64,000 bases of DNA from assembly GCA_037903475.1 (NCBI GenBank), contig JBAJFG010000096.1, forward strand, positions 992,001-1,056,000. The letters are read 5' to 3'. The notes beneath the pieces are model-generated. The model worked only from the letters and a program-made list of their open reading frames with translations, had not been told where the DNA came from and searched no databases. Positions 34,892 through 46,534 of the stretch are shown here, one piece after another. A program made the position numbers and the translations under genes. This DNA is from Ancylostoma caninum. Taxonomy: Eukaryota; Nematoda; Chromadorea; Rhabditida; Ancylostomatidae. Each line of letters opens with the position of its first letter. Position 1 is the stretch's first letter.

Positions 34892-37800
34892 TGAAATGGA
34901 ACTTCCCGACCTGCTCTAAATCACTCCACGCTAACCTCTTCAAACGGCCTTTTTTTGCTTTAGTGTAATCAATGGAATTTCCTCCATGACCCTCTCTATA
35001 GCGATTTGTAGAGGTTCCTGCTGCAGCGATTCACCTGTGTCAGCCACCGAAACAAATTTTTTTGTGGATATAAATGCTGAGCAGATGCTCAGTCCATGTC
35101 TTGACATTCGGACATTGTTCTATCTTGGCTTCACAAATCACGCTTCATCTTTTTACATTTTGTTTCGTCTTCTAAGCTCACTTGAACGATGGTTGAGGTT
35201 TCACGAAAAGGAGTCCTATCAAAGGATGAGACTTGAAACAACTGGTTACGAGTTTACTCGCACTCGCACTCGAGTTTGTTCCAGACTTCTGGTCCAAATC
35301 AACACAGGACTTCTGTAAACACGCTTCTCTTCGATTTTTGACGCTTTTTGCACCTGTAACCTACTTCTGAGCGTCACGTACCCTGTTTCACGTTTGATGA
35401 GCGCGTCATCTTTACTATAAAGGCATCCAAACCCAAACAGCCGTTCAACACCATAGTTTTGCCTGTATTGTTGGCGATCCTTACGCCTCATTGAGCAAAT
35501 CGCATGGGGGCGCAGATTGCTTGTGCATGCAGCGTGCATGTGACCGACTTGAGTACATCCGAAGAAATGTTCGAATATTCGACTTCTTGAGCGATACCTT
35601 TGTTCAGTTTCAAAGAACGTTAATTTAAACAATTCGTTCATTGAATTCAGTGAAAAAGTGAGCTATTCAAATAATAGATTATTTCCGATTACTTTCTAGA
35701 AGAGGTTATTTGAATAACCTTATTTGATTAGCCTTTCACTGGCGTATTTCGCGGATGGTTCTACTGAAGCCATTCGTTTGGCGCTTTGAGAAAAGAGTAC
35801 ATCTCCTGAATTCTATTCTTTAAATCGATGGATCTTGAATTCTACTAAGTTGGAGAAAAAAGCACTAGGAGCTTCGATGGCATCTCTGTTTGCTGTGTGT
35901 GTAATTGACATTGTTATCCTGAAAATTATATGAGACATCCCACGTTATTTCCAGTGTAGGCACAATCAGACGAGAAGCATACAGACGATACATGTTCCCT
36001 TTGTACAATGTCTTTTAACTGGCTGTGCAAGAATCATGTACATACACCATGTAAATAGATTTATGCCACGTTCTGATTTCGTAACTCATGTCCATGCAGT
36101 TATTATTCAGTTTGCACATAATACATATGGTTGCTTCTGAAACGTGAAAAATGACTAAATGTAAAATCGTGGGCAGCATAGTGTTCGTTGTAGTGGATCA
36201 TGTAGTTAATATTAGGAAATCTCACTGTAGTCAAGTTGCCATAAAGTTTAAGTACCGAAAACTACTGGAATTGTTCGTTTGTTTGGTGTCATTAGATCCC
36301 ACTACGATCATCGTAGGTTATTGGCAATACTCATTCATTTGTTTTTTTCCTTACTCCTTTTTTAAGCAGGTTATCCGAACTATGAATGCATTTGGAAGAC
36401 TTTATATGTCAAATCCAAAATAATTTGTATCTTTGTGAATATAGAGAATCGTGTTGTTCGACCGGCTAAATTGTTTAGGATAGCATGAGATGCTGTCAAT
36501 TAAACATTTACAACATGCTTTAAGAATTCAAAATTTTTCGATTTTCAAACTTCTCATAGCCCGAATGCCCATGCTGAGTATGAAACGTCATTTAGAGAGA
36601 ATCAGATTTTCTTGCAGAATTCGAATGTATGTACTGCAGCTAATCTGCTGGAGACTTTTGCTTGAAACTACTAAAATTACTGTTAGCTGTGCCAATTCAA
36701 CCTCAACGTAGTGGTTTTGAATGGTGTATTTCTGTTTCACAGAGAACATCATCTCTTCTCTCCAAAGTACTGGAGAGTACTGGGAAAAACAGAAATTCCT
36801 GAGTTGACGGAGGGGAATCACACAATAAATGATGTCGATACGTCGCATTTTCCTTAGTAACAGACGCCCTCACTTCGAATGCAGGACCAGCCATCAAACG
36901 TGGGAGAAATTTGCCATCAAAAAATGCACTAAGATGAGAAAATTACGATGAGGTAGCCAATCGCTATGTACAGAGGGTTTGAGCAATTCAAGGGAATGTT
37001 CTGCCGCACTCATAAAATCCTGCATTTCTACAAACTCTGCCAATATCTCTTTATTATTTTTCTATCTCTTTTCGTGTTCTTTTCCACCCCAGGGGTTTAC
37101 ACTGTTTTTGGAACATTTACCTTTCTTCATCGTCTTTCGTACCGTCAACCCCAACAATCTCGCATATCAAAAGTGCTCCAAATTCAAAACTCAAAGTAGG
37201 TACCGCCATGTTGGCCCACGCCCAGCGTGACGAACTGCTCGATTAAGCGTCGATTGCAGCTGGTTCTGCACCTATACTCAGTACATTGAATCGGTACGGT
37301 CCTTGAAATAGATTATACATATATTCTGGCGCTACGCGGCTAGCTCTGCCTCCAAATTTCGACAAAATTTTTGCTGTCGAACTTGGACAGGGATCTGGGT
37401 TGCTGATCACGAATGCCGCAACAAATAGAGCTCTATACAAAGCTCTATTTTCGTAAAGACACTTTAGGTATATGTGCATACAGTATGGAGTCGGGAGACA
37501 ATTCCAGTTTCGAGGAGAAAGCTCTGGTAGTATGCAAAGTAATGTTGTTACTCGTGCTCAGCCTAAAACAATCTCTCACCGCAAAATTTGAGAGGATTTT
37601 AGATGGAAATTTTAGGTTTTGTTAGAACTGAAAATTAAGAAAAATTAAATTTGTTCTGAAAATTGAATTTGTTTTGTTAAAACTGAAATTTCAGGGCAAA
37701 ACTAGCAGAGTAGTGCCCAGAAATTGTAGGCTACCTTTCGGACGGAATTATTGGTTGGGTTACTTATCAAATCGATTTTAGTGATTTTTTGTTGTTGCTG

Positions 37801-39197
37801 TGCGGCTTAAACTAGGGTATGCTCACCGGTGGGTGTTCGTCGATGCTCTGCAACATCGATTTAGTGGTTTTGTCTACTATATTCGCCCTTGTTGTGCGAC
37901 GGCTGGGAGCATGTCTAACCGGATGCTTGTGACCCCTGAACACTTCAAAGCCAAGCATTTTGCACGCAGTAGTCGATTTATCGGCTTTATCGGATTTTAG
38001 TTTACAGGTCAACGAGAAGAGGTGTTGAGCTTTTTCACCATGACAATCACTATAATGATAAGCATCTCCAACGAATTTATTGGTCCCAGAAGTTGCTCAT
38101 ATCAGTCTGAAGCTATTGGAGATATAAAACACTTGAGCGAAGCATAATTATCTTATAACTGTTCATAATTATGTTCCCTGCGGGAGTTCTGGCAATATTG
38201 TCGCTACACAGCTAATTTTTGCTCCAACTTCTTGCTGGCATCACCTTTCATCTTCAGACGTTTTTCTATATATCATCGTCGGCACGAGTGACAAACGATT
38301 GAATATCTGTAAATCATGCTAGGGGCTCATTTTGCGTGTCTCGGTTCGGTACGGAATCTTTTGTGCATTTTATGCCCTCCTAGGAAGCTGTTTGAGAACT
38401 TTTTTCCTAGATTGCTTTTTGGTTTAATATCAGATTGTTTCTCTGCTGTTACTACTTTCTTTCATTTCCTAGCTTGTTAATGCTGGTTTCTTAAGATGAG
38501 ATTAGAGAACAGGTTTGGAGAGGTTATTTTCAATGTGATCACCCAATGTAAATATTTATCTTCGCATGTGCCGTCGTTCTTTTCTCATTAAGCTATAGTA
38601 CAGTACTAGCCCCGATAAGATTCTGTGAAATTTTATCAAGTGAAAAAACAGCTGAAGAATAAAGCTGAATCGTCTTCACATCATAGTGACGTGCTCACTC
38701 TACTACTTGAAGCTCCCTTCAACACTTGCATGGTTTTTCTTCACTTCCTTCAACTCCATCATTCTTGAAATTGTTCACAGGTACGGCTCACCTGGCCTGC
38801 TCGTCGTCCGCTTGCGCGTATCTTATGATAATCGGCCACCCTTTCTGCTTGTACATACTCATCGTCAGCGTCACATCTTCTTTGTGCAACGTGCGCATTC
38901 GTTCTTATGAAAAGTCAACAAGTCGTCGCTTGTAGAGTGTCGTCGGGCACTATGTTCGGCACAGGAGGTGCTTCCGCGCCACACTCGGTAAACACGACAT
39001 GACCACCAACTGGACGATCATCCGCCGTATTAGACGAGCATCAAATCATAGGGGCGTTTATTTTGAGATATAGGGGATCCATGTGACCAATGATGTAAGA
39101 GATAAATGTGGTGAGGAGGAGTATTCATACAATGCACGTCATTGAACGATGTCTCTTGGAACTACTACTAAGACCACTCCTGAATAGGGTTGTGCGC
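34890..39197. other. No supported gene; ATTCGAAT-like patch at 35560-35740
   Basis: About 4.3 kb of AT-rich DNA. A 131-codon minus-strand frame at 35246-35641 has no family signature. A weaker ATTCGAAT/TATTTGAATAA patch lies at 35560-35740. A hydrophobic open segment at 38780-38935 follows a TTCACAG acceptor-like site but cannot be assigned. Confidence 0.45.
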
Positions 39198-39300
39198 AGT
39201 TACGATTTACGTTCCACGAATTGCGTTTTCACGGCCACTTCTGCATTTTTTTTCACGATTTACGATTTGCAGTCTGCGATGGTTTCGGAAGATTAACGAT
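39198..39300. repeat. ACGATTTACG-type degenerate direct repeats
   Basis: TTACGATTTACG, TTCACGATTTACGATTTGC and AACGATTCATG follow one another, in the same vocabulary as 712-815. Confidence 0.5.
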
Positions 39301-39759
39301 TCATGATAACATCCCTCCTTATCAACCACTTTAGTTAGTGATACTTCTTAACATGATATTTTCTGACCAGACCAATTGAGATTTTGCTTGCATCTATTCT
39401 TTTTTAGCACATACACAAAGTTTTACTGGTTTTTTTCTTGAATCCTTATTGAATACAGTACTCCTGTCACGGCAGCAGCGCGACTCGCAATTCGGGCTTC
39501 AAGGCAGAGACTCACCCCATTTTCCCCACTGATGTCTTGCACTGGTGCCGAGAGGTCCCTTAACTCGATAGAAAAACCGCTGGACAAGATTTGCCATGGT
39601 TCTGTGGTCTTTAGGATGTACCGTCAATGTTGACAGCGTTTGTGTTAGGGTAAAAACTATGAAAGCGCGCTGCCTTTTTAATCTTCACCAATGTGCCATT
39701 CAATCCTTATGCTCAAATGTTTAGCGTACCTTAGGCATCATTGCGCATTTATTTGTACA
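39301..39759. other. No recognisable gene
   Basis: Spacer between the ACGATTTACG patch and the inverted Helitron. Confidence 0.5.
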
Positions 39760-40665
39760 CTTGACGGTATACCCAGCTTCGTCCGGGTGTTCTACTATCC
39801 CTGCTACCTCCCACCGCTGAGAACAACAGCTACTACCGATAATTAATTATTGAAATATGCTCAAATTCTGGTGATCAGCTCAAGTGACCCTTTTCCACCG
39901 ACCCATAGGCGGAAGCTCAGCAAAGTTATTTCGATGACACTATTCGTGCAGAGTGATTGTCCTTATTCTGCTTATTGAGGACCCATAGTGAACACGTCCT
40001 CACCGTCCCACAGCGTAGAATAGCGAAAAAGCAATAAAATCGATAAATCATTATTTCCTGCAAAACTGTCATCATATTGTGTTGATCGTACTGGCAAAAA
40101 ACAGTTGACATGTCCTTGCTCGTCCCGTGCAAAAACGGAAAAAAATCGATAAAATCAGTAAATCGACATATTTGTGCAGAATCATTGTCATATTCGTGTT
40201 CAGCATAGTGGGGAACCTCAGTGGACATGTCTTCACAGCCCCATGGGCAAAAATAGCAAAAAATCAGCAAAATTGATAAATCAATATCTTGTGCGAAATG
40301 GTTATCATACTCACGTGCTGGAAAACCACAGTAGATATGTCCTTTCCTGCCCCCGGGCAAAGCGGAAAAATCGATAAAATCAATAAGTCGATAATTCCCG
40401 CAGAAATGGATGTCATATTAGGGTTTACGTATCGAACAACCCTAGCAGAGATGTCCTCTCCGACCTCTGGGCAAAAATTGTGAAAAATCGATACAATCGA
40501 TACACTAATCGATGAAACCAGTTCAAAAGTAGCCTATAACCTTCGCTGGCCCCTGACAGGCCTGCATGCAAAATTTGATCCGGATCGGTTAATGCTCCGC
40601 GATTTCTATTCCGAACATACAAACATTCAAACAAATGCACGGGCTTTCACTTTTATGTATACAGG
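39760..40665 (-). mobile_element. Helitron-like element, minus strand, degenerate ends
   Basis: Read on the minus strand it begins (C)CTGTATACATAAAAGTG at 40665, passes AGAAATCGCGGAG..TTAACCGATC and GGCTACTTT blocks shared with the 55-58 kb Helitrons, then about five copies of the roughly 118-bp CGATTTATCGATTTTAT-type unit, and ends with the hairpin ACACCCGGACGAAGCTGGG about 10 nt before CAAG (CTAG in the intact copies). Terminal base changes show that it is older. No Rep/helicase frame, so non-autonomous. Confidence 0.7.
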
Positions 40666-42045
40666 TGCGTAGTCTGGCCAATTTCAATATTTGATTTTCT
40701 AATTGGAACGGTGCCCACTGAAGCTGAGGAAAGAGGAAGGGAAACTCTGTCTAATCTGCCGTGTAGCCCAGAATTATTGCTATTAGGTTGATTCTTGGTT
40801 CTGGCTAGGAAGCTTTCCTCACGGAAAAGAAACTGTGATAAAAACCGTGGTGCGACAAGCGCCCTCCTTTCCTGCGAGACGATTTTTATCATCTTGGATC
40901 TTGGCACCTTACGTTTGAAACAGCACACAGCATCCAAGAAACGAACTACACAATGATTTGAAGGCATAGACTGGGAGTTGGGAACAAATAATTTCGGAAA
41001 CGTACGTAAATGCATCAGCCGGTGCAGATCGCATTGGAGTCAAAATGACCTCAAAAATTTAATGATTTCCATCCTCTGAATCTGCGAATTTCTATCCTTG
41101 ATCACACGGTCTTCTCAATTTTTGAGACAACTTCTTCATCAAGATATTAGAGGAAAAGGAAACTGGTGCCCTCCCATCTCAAAATGTTAACCTGTACATC
41201 GTCAGGCTTGGAGTGAATGTGACGATATAGTATTACAGCTTGCATGCCACGACTTACGAAATCAGCAAACGTGTCAGCATCTGTCGCAGCTGATAAATGA
41301 TAATTTATTTAATCATTTGTTTATTTACTCATTTATTTATTTATTAGACGCACTCGAAGGGGTTTGTCATAACACAGAAAAAATTAGAAATTGGAAGACA
41401 AACAATAGTTGAAAGATCTGTATGAAATTGAACTCACAAAGATCATCGTAATTATATGTAGGACGCAGCATCCAGTTCCTCGCTGTAGTAAGAAGAGATG
41501 GACTTGCCTATTTACAAGGAAACCAATAGGTAGAGAATTAGTACGTCGCTGTCACGAACATGGCTTTGTTCTTCCCTTTGTTTATTATTCACTGTTTAAT
41601 TTATTTTACTTTCGAATCTAATGTTTTTTTATGTTAACTATTCAGCTGCAAATATTGATATTCGTTATGTCAGCATCTCAAACGAAGCCGAAATGCTTTT
41701 TGGATCTGCTCGTATCTCTGTTAGGGTAATTTTAGCCACCCTCTATTCAAAAAAAAAAGCAAAATCTCTGGAGTGACGTCCTGCCTTTCAAGGCATCTAT
41801 ATTATTAGTATGAGCGCGGGCTGGAGTATGTAGCTTGCCTTCAGTCTGTTAGTGCACCAATATCCACTCCTTTCCAAATGCTCTATAAGAACGCGTCTGC
41901 TGGGGTTCCCGAACACCCTGGACACAAATATGCCATGCACTTTCCATGAAGTTGTCCAAAGCATTTCATTAAACTCTTCGCTAATGGTTGGGTGGAAACG
42001 AGTCACTTTGGTTCCTTAACGTGCTAACCACAAAATATTGTGCTA
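40666..42045. other. No supported gene; TTTA-rich run at about 41293-41345
   Basis: Contains a 120-codon minus-strand frame (40653-41015) with no motif and an ATTTATTT-rich tract of the kind left by retroposon tails. Confidence 0.5.
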
Positions 42046-42103
42046 GTTAGTGTGAATTGCTGGTGTAGTAAGATACCCGAGCGAAGCCGGATGTGCCATC
42101 TAG
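42046..42103 (+). mobile_element. Helitron 3' end fragment
   Basis: ACCCGAGCGAAGCCGG hairpin followed about 10 nt later by CTAG (42100-42103), preceded by GTGTGA and GTAGTAAGA words that align with the 3' end of the intact Helitron at 56640-56691. The 5' remainder is not visible. Confidence 0.65.
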
Positions 42104-42807
42104 CTATTTTATATTTATCATCACGTGGTCGACTCATATTTTGTGGTTTCAACCAGGAATTTTTCTATCTCAGTGGTAGATATGGTAGATGATTATATAT
42201 TATGGTATGGCTCATTATATGGTAGATGATATCGTGGTCAGATTCATCACGCTTGTATCCGTGTATTTCGTCATTTATCCCGATAAAACGAAGTAAAAAA
42301 CCACACCCTTTTTTAAAAAAAGTGCGTGATCACTACTATTTTCTACTCTTCTGCCGTTTTTCCGCCTCTGCTGTGGTGCAGCGTCAATATAAAAAAGAAG
42401 CATTCCTTGCAGGTTTCCAGAAGTAAAAAAAGTTGGCAATAAGCTCATAAATCTTTTTGATTCCTATCTTATTTGATTCTAATTTACTTACTATCTCTGT
42501 TGCATTTTTTCACAACACATAATTAATGTTGGTCAATCATGAATGCGCTGTTTTTTTTTTGTCGAATAAAATGGATTTTATAAACAACAGCAAAATATCT
42601 CAAGTCAAAGTGAAACCGCCATTACTGGCAGCGAATCTTCGCAACATTTCCTTCTACGAGGGAACTGTTTGCGTGGTTAGTTGAAGTAACGGGTCACCCA
42701 GTTCTTCACATAATCGCGGTTCTTGAACTTTTTCTCCACTCCAGAAAATGGGATGTGGGTCACGATGAGGCAAAAGTGTGTGGGCAGTGTGTCTGCTACT
42801 GGATCAA
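42104..42807. other. No recognisable gene
   Basis: AT-rich spacer with a short GATATGGTAGATGAT duplication near 42180-42235. Confidence 0.5.
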
Positions 42808-43595
42808 TTAAAGGCAGCACCCACGGAAATTTTCGACCTCGATGTTTTGGCACAATTCGGGGTAGTCGCGTCCACTGAACACTGGTACACTGCCGAAAAC
42901 AGTAGAAACTTGATGGTCGAACATGGGATCTGAACAGTAGAAACCTTCGAAATTCCCGTTTCCTGGAACTTCTCTCTCACCGCTTCCGAGCAGGTTGGGC
43001 CGAGTTGCGTGATGTGTTCGGTGCAGAGCGATCCAAAAAAGTCGATAACGCTGCTTTTTTCGTAAGCTGTTTTGTGTACAAAAGCGGCTTTCGCCATTCT
43101 TTTGCAGCGTTCATAGATTTGACGAAAGAAAGCGAGTTTTGTAGTGGATATCCTGACTGATCAAGATGTCGCAAAAACAAACACTAACGAATTCTAAAAT
43201 GATCTGAGAACCAAGAAAAATTCAAAAATGAGAAACCGGCGAAAATCAGCTATGCAAGTGGCTAGACAAGTAAGTTTGCTCAAAAAGGCATGTAAGAAAA
43301 TTCGTCGCTCTAAGCAAAGCAAAAAAGGAATGCTAAGTGCTAACGAAGAGCTTTAATATGATAAGAAAAGAAATGACTGTCCACAAAATCAGCTGGCCAC
43401 AATGCTCCGCTTCCGCCACAACTCCATCGAACGACCCCACGCTGATCCTACTGATTAAGTATCTTGGACACTGTTATTTCTCAGAAACGGTAACGATATC
43501 CACACTATTGTCTCAGCAGTATTGTTGGGACAATTGCTAATTTCTAAAACGATCAAAATCTCAGATACGAAAATTTCCGTGGGTGCTGCCTTTAA
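42808..43595. mobile_element. TTAA-flanked element, long form (788 bp)
   Basis: The terminal 28 bp (TTAAAGGCAGCACCCACGGA..., 42808-42835) are exactly inverted at 43568-43595. TTAA sits at both outer ends. It shares termini with the 410-bp element at 22609-23018, but the interiors differ in length and content. A minus-strand frame at 42804-43097 covers the left third without a recognisable transposase signature. It is a non-autonomous member of a TTAA-targeting family. Confidence 0.85.
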
Positions 43596-43630
43596 ATCCT
43601 CTCCCGCACTTCACGCTCGACTCGTACTTA

Positions 43631-43879
43631 CTCTGATAACTGTGCAGCACGAACGCAGCCCGATCGGAGTAATGGCTTTAGTAAGAACCCTAGCAGCAAC
43701 TCTTCCCAGTTGCTGCCATCCTCTCCTCGATTACTGCTCAAGCTTTCGTCCCTTCAGCAGCCATTGTTGAGGGATCGCGGCAATGGAGGGGAGGATGGCA
43801 GAAACTGGGAACCGTTGCTGGGTTTTTAGTAGAACCATTACGCCGTTTGGGCTGCGTTCGTGCTGCACAGTTATCAGAG
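43631..43879. repeat. Foldback element with arms of about 105 bp
   Basis: CTCTGATAACTGTGCAGCAC at 43631 is inverted at 43860-43879. Inner matches (GAACGCAGCCC, GTAATGG, AACTGGGAA/TTCCCAGTT, GGATGGCAG) continue to a short centre near 43745-43770. It lies 35 bp after the right end of the TTAA element. Confidence 0.75.
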
Positions 43880-44239
43880 CATTCGCACGCGATTTCACCA
43901 CACATACAAATGCTAATTTGAATTTGAATGGCGATGAGTTGGCACTGAATGGTGCGAGGGTACCACCCAATTTTGCCTCACGGTGACCCATACCTGAGAA
44001 AATCTTTATCTTTATCTTTATTGAGACGTGTAACTCGTACACGTATGGAACAATGAACCACATGCAATACCATCCAAGGTAACAATAACATGCAAACAGC
44101 CGACCACTGAACATGACAAATAGAAAGAAAGAAAATGCTATATCGATCTCATTAGTGCTGGTTTGACAACACGAAAACTGCGTTCTATAATACACCGGTC
44201 ATATACTCAGGCAATAAAACCAGGTGTCCTGAGAAGAAT
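43880..44239. other. No supported gene; CTTTAT run at about 44003-44020
   Basis: A (TCTTTA)n run next to TGAGACGTGTAACTCGTACAC resembles, on the minus strand, an AATAAA signal followed by a short repeated 3' tail of a retroposon. No upstream retroposon body was identified. Confidence 0.4.
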
Positions 44240-45390
44240 TCACAGGGTGACCCCGCGCCATTCTCGGGTCCCCCGGTAAATTTCCCTAGGGTCAGCCGGT
44301 AAAGTCCTTCCGGGTCACCCGGTGTGCATCTATGACTGCTATGTATGTTTCAAACGCTCTCTATAGTGCGTGTTTTCTCTTCAAACCTCCAGGAAAAAAA
44401 TGACAGCAAATCTTGTGACCACTGCTTTCATAGGATCGTCGATATGTCTTAGTCAACACTATCCCGTCCCTCTTAACCCTACCAACTGGTGCTGCCTGTG
44501 TGCCCCTCCACAGTGCTACGTATTTCGGCCAGGCTTCTATTCTGCTGTTAACACAAGGACAATCCATTTTTTGACGAGAGCAGAAATGGATTTTCTTTGC
44601 GTTAACACACTGCGTCTTATAATAGCGAAAAACTGCCCATTTTTTTTGTAATTATAAGAACTGTCTTGATGTTGCTCTCTTCAGACGTAGTAGGTGACCG
44701 GGGCTAATAGGGTCGACAACACTTGCCCAGTCACACTGGTATGGTTTTTGTGAAGAAATATTTTTTACATCATTCACGGTTCACTCAATTTTTCATACAA
44801 GTTGTTAAGGACGAACATGAACACATAAATAACAAAACTTGGGGAAAGTTTAGCTAACACTGCCGCTTTAGTCCTCGAGGACTGTAGCACCCTGCGTCGC
44901 CGTCGCTGGCGACTGTGACACTGGTGCGCATCGATTGTAGGCGGAGGCGGCCGCCGAAGTAGGCGACTGGCGATCGCCAACATTGGCGGCCGCCGATAAT
45001 AGCGACTGCGCCGTCGGTGCCTATAGATCGGCGGCCGCCAACGTTGGCGACTGCGGCTTTGGTGGAAATCGATTGCGAGCGGTAGCCAACATTGGCGGCC
45101 GCCGTCGCCAGTGACGGCGACGCAAGGTGCTATACTCCTCGAGGAGTATAGCGGCTACCTAAATGCTGGCTTTGTGGGTTCGATTGGTGATTTAACAAAC
45201 TTCTCTCGGGTCACCTATTCCGCACAAAAGTCCACTCGGGTCACCCTGTAACGAAGCACATGGTCGATCGAGGAGCTGGTCCATTTGCAAATTCGCTCGG
45301 GTGACCCGGCCGCAAGCCACGCCCACAAATATAGCCTCTCGGGCGATACTGTAGGATTAAATTTGCTCTCGAGTCACCCGGAGATATTGC
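44240..45390. repeat. CGGGTCACCCGG-motif region interrupted by a MITE
   Basis: Variants of CTCGGGTCACC, GGGTCACCCGG and CGGGTGACCCGG recur at about 44246-44322 and again at about 45207-45380, in both orientations, on either side of the GC-rich MITE at 44862-45155. This suggests a repeat split by that insertion. Its ends could not be defined. Confidence 0.45.
44862..45155. mobile_element. CCTCGAGGA-bounded GC-rich MITE (294 bp)
   Basis: The left end GCCGCTTTAGTCCTCGAGGA (44862 onward) and the right end, inverted and ending at 45155, agree over about 52 bp with a few mismatches, through GTAGCACC, TGCGTCGCCGTC and CTGGCGAC. The interior repeats CCAACATTGGCGGCCGCC three times. A broken relative lies at 11515-12006. 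Confidence 0.75.
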
Positions 45391-46527
45391 CTGAGTATAC
45401 AGTTTCTCGTTTTGAATGTGGAGATCAAAGCGGTCGATTGATCTATTGACGATCCAACTAGTCAAGTCCTAAGCTGATTTGAAGGCAGCCGCTCATGGAA
45501 TTGCTCACCTCTGCAGTAAGTCGATCAACCGTGTTGTCGGTTGCTGCAGAATCGAAAATGTAATTAGAACACCAAGAATTGCCAGCTGCCTCTGAAGATG
45601 ATCAAGCGCGACTGACGCACTCGTGTTTTGGAGCTGTCTGTCTCTTATAAGCCTACGAGTTCTCGTTTCTTAAAATCCTCGAAAAGTGGCGAAATTTTCA
45701 GCGCGAAGATCTCCATCGAATTTTCTTCCCTGATGCGAAAAAAAATACTTATTCCTTCCATAAATACCTCATACTTCTCTAGCGGCTTTTGCGCGTTTTT
45801 TTCCATATTTACAAAACTATTCTTCTCAAAAGTCTTCAGGCAACTGTATTAGACAGGTACGGCACACACTCCAATCAATTTTCCATAGGTAATCTCAGTG
45901 ATGCATCCAGGCCCTGATTCCATGAGATGACTGATGCATCCAGGCCCTGATTCCATGACTGTCAGTACGACATCAACCGCGACGCGTGCACGCGTGACCA
46001 CCCCCCTCAAAAAATGAACAACTCAAAAAAAGCTGGACTAAGTTGCGGGTGATATTGTTTCAGGCATAGAGCAATCACCAGTTTCAACGCAATTCGCAAA
46101 AATCACTCTCTCCATGTTAGCTATTAGCCACAGTGTATTCAAAAAAAATTTCTCAGTCGATATCTTAGTTTATTTTAATTATTTTATTTCAAGTTGTATT
46201 TTTACTCCCACAAGACTTAGTATTTGTAATAAAAATATTACATATCTTGCAGTTTTGTGTCAAAAATTCCATTAATTCTTCAAGCATTTGTAAAAAAATC
46301 TGAAGTGGTGTTTGTGAAACTTCTGGGCAGGATCCCGTCCATTGAATAACAAATCATTGTTTCCTGTCTATATCGAGGCTCCTAGCGCCTTCCATAGTAA
46401 GCAAAGAACGAGATGGCACTCTCCATTCTGAAATTCTAGACTTCCCTTGTTCTTGATTATTGTCCGTGCTCATAAATGCTTTGCTATTTCATAGTTTTCT
46501 ATCTGAATCCTTGAAGTGAAGCTCAGT
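45391..46527. other. Upstream region of the hemopexin-like gene; 33-bp tandem duplication
   Basis: GATGCATCCAGGCCCTGATT is duplicated with a 33-bp period at about 45900-45958. Otherwise AT-rich. No second gene was seen. Confidence 0.55.
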
Positions 46528-46534
46528 TTTCAGG
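46526..46534 (+). promoter_or_regulatory. Probable spliced-leader (trans-splice) acceptor
   Basis: CTCAGTTTTCAG ends at 46533, one base before the ATG at 46535, with the TTTTCAG form used by nematode 3' splice sites. Such close spacing is typical of SL acceptors. A cis intron from an unseen non-coding exon is the alternative. Confidence 0.5.

Noticed and set aside
35246..35641. 131-codon minus-strand frame
   Set aside because: Composition unremarkable, no motif, and it overlaps an ATTCGAAT-type repeat patch.
38780..38935. Hydrophobic open segment after TTCACAG, considered as a receptor exon
   Set aside because: Only one possible membrane segment, early stop, no family motif.
43731..44195. 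154-codon minus-strand frame
   Set aside because: More than half lies in the foldback arm at 43631-43879; no domain.
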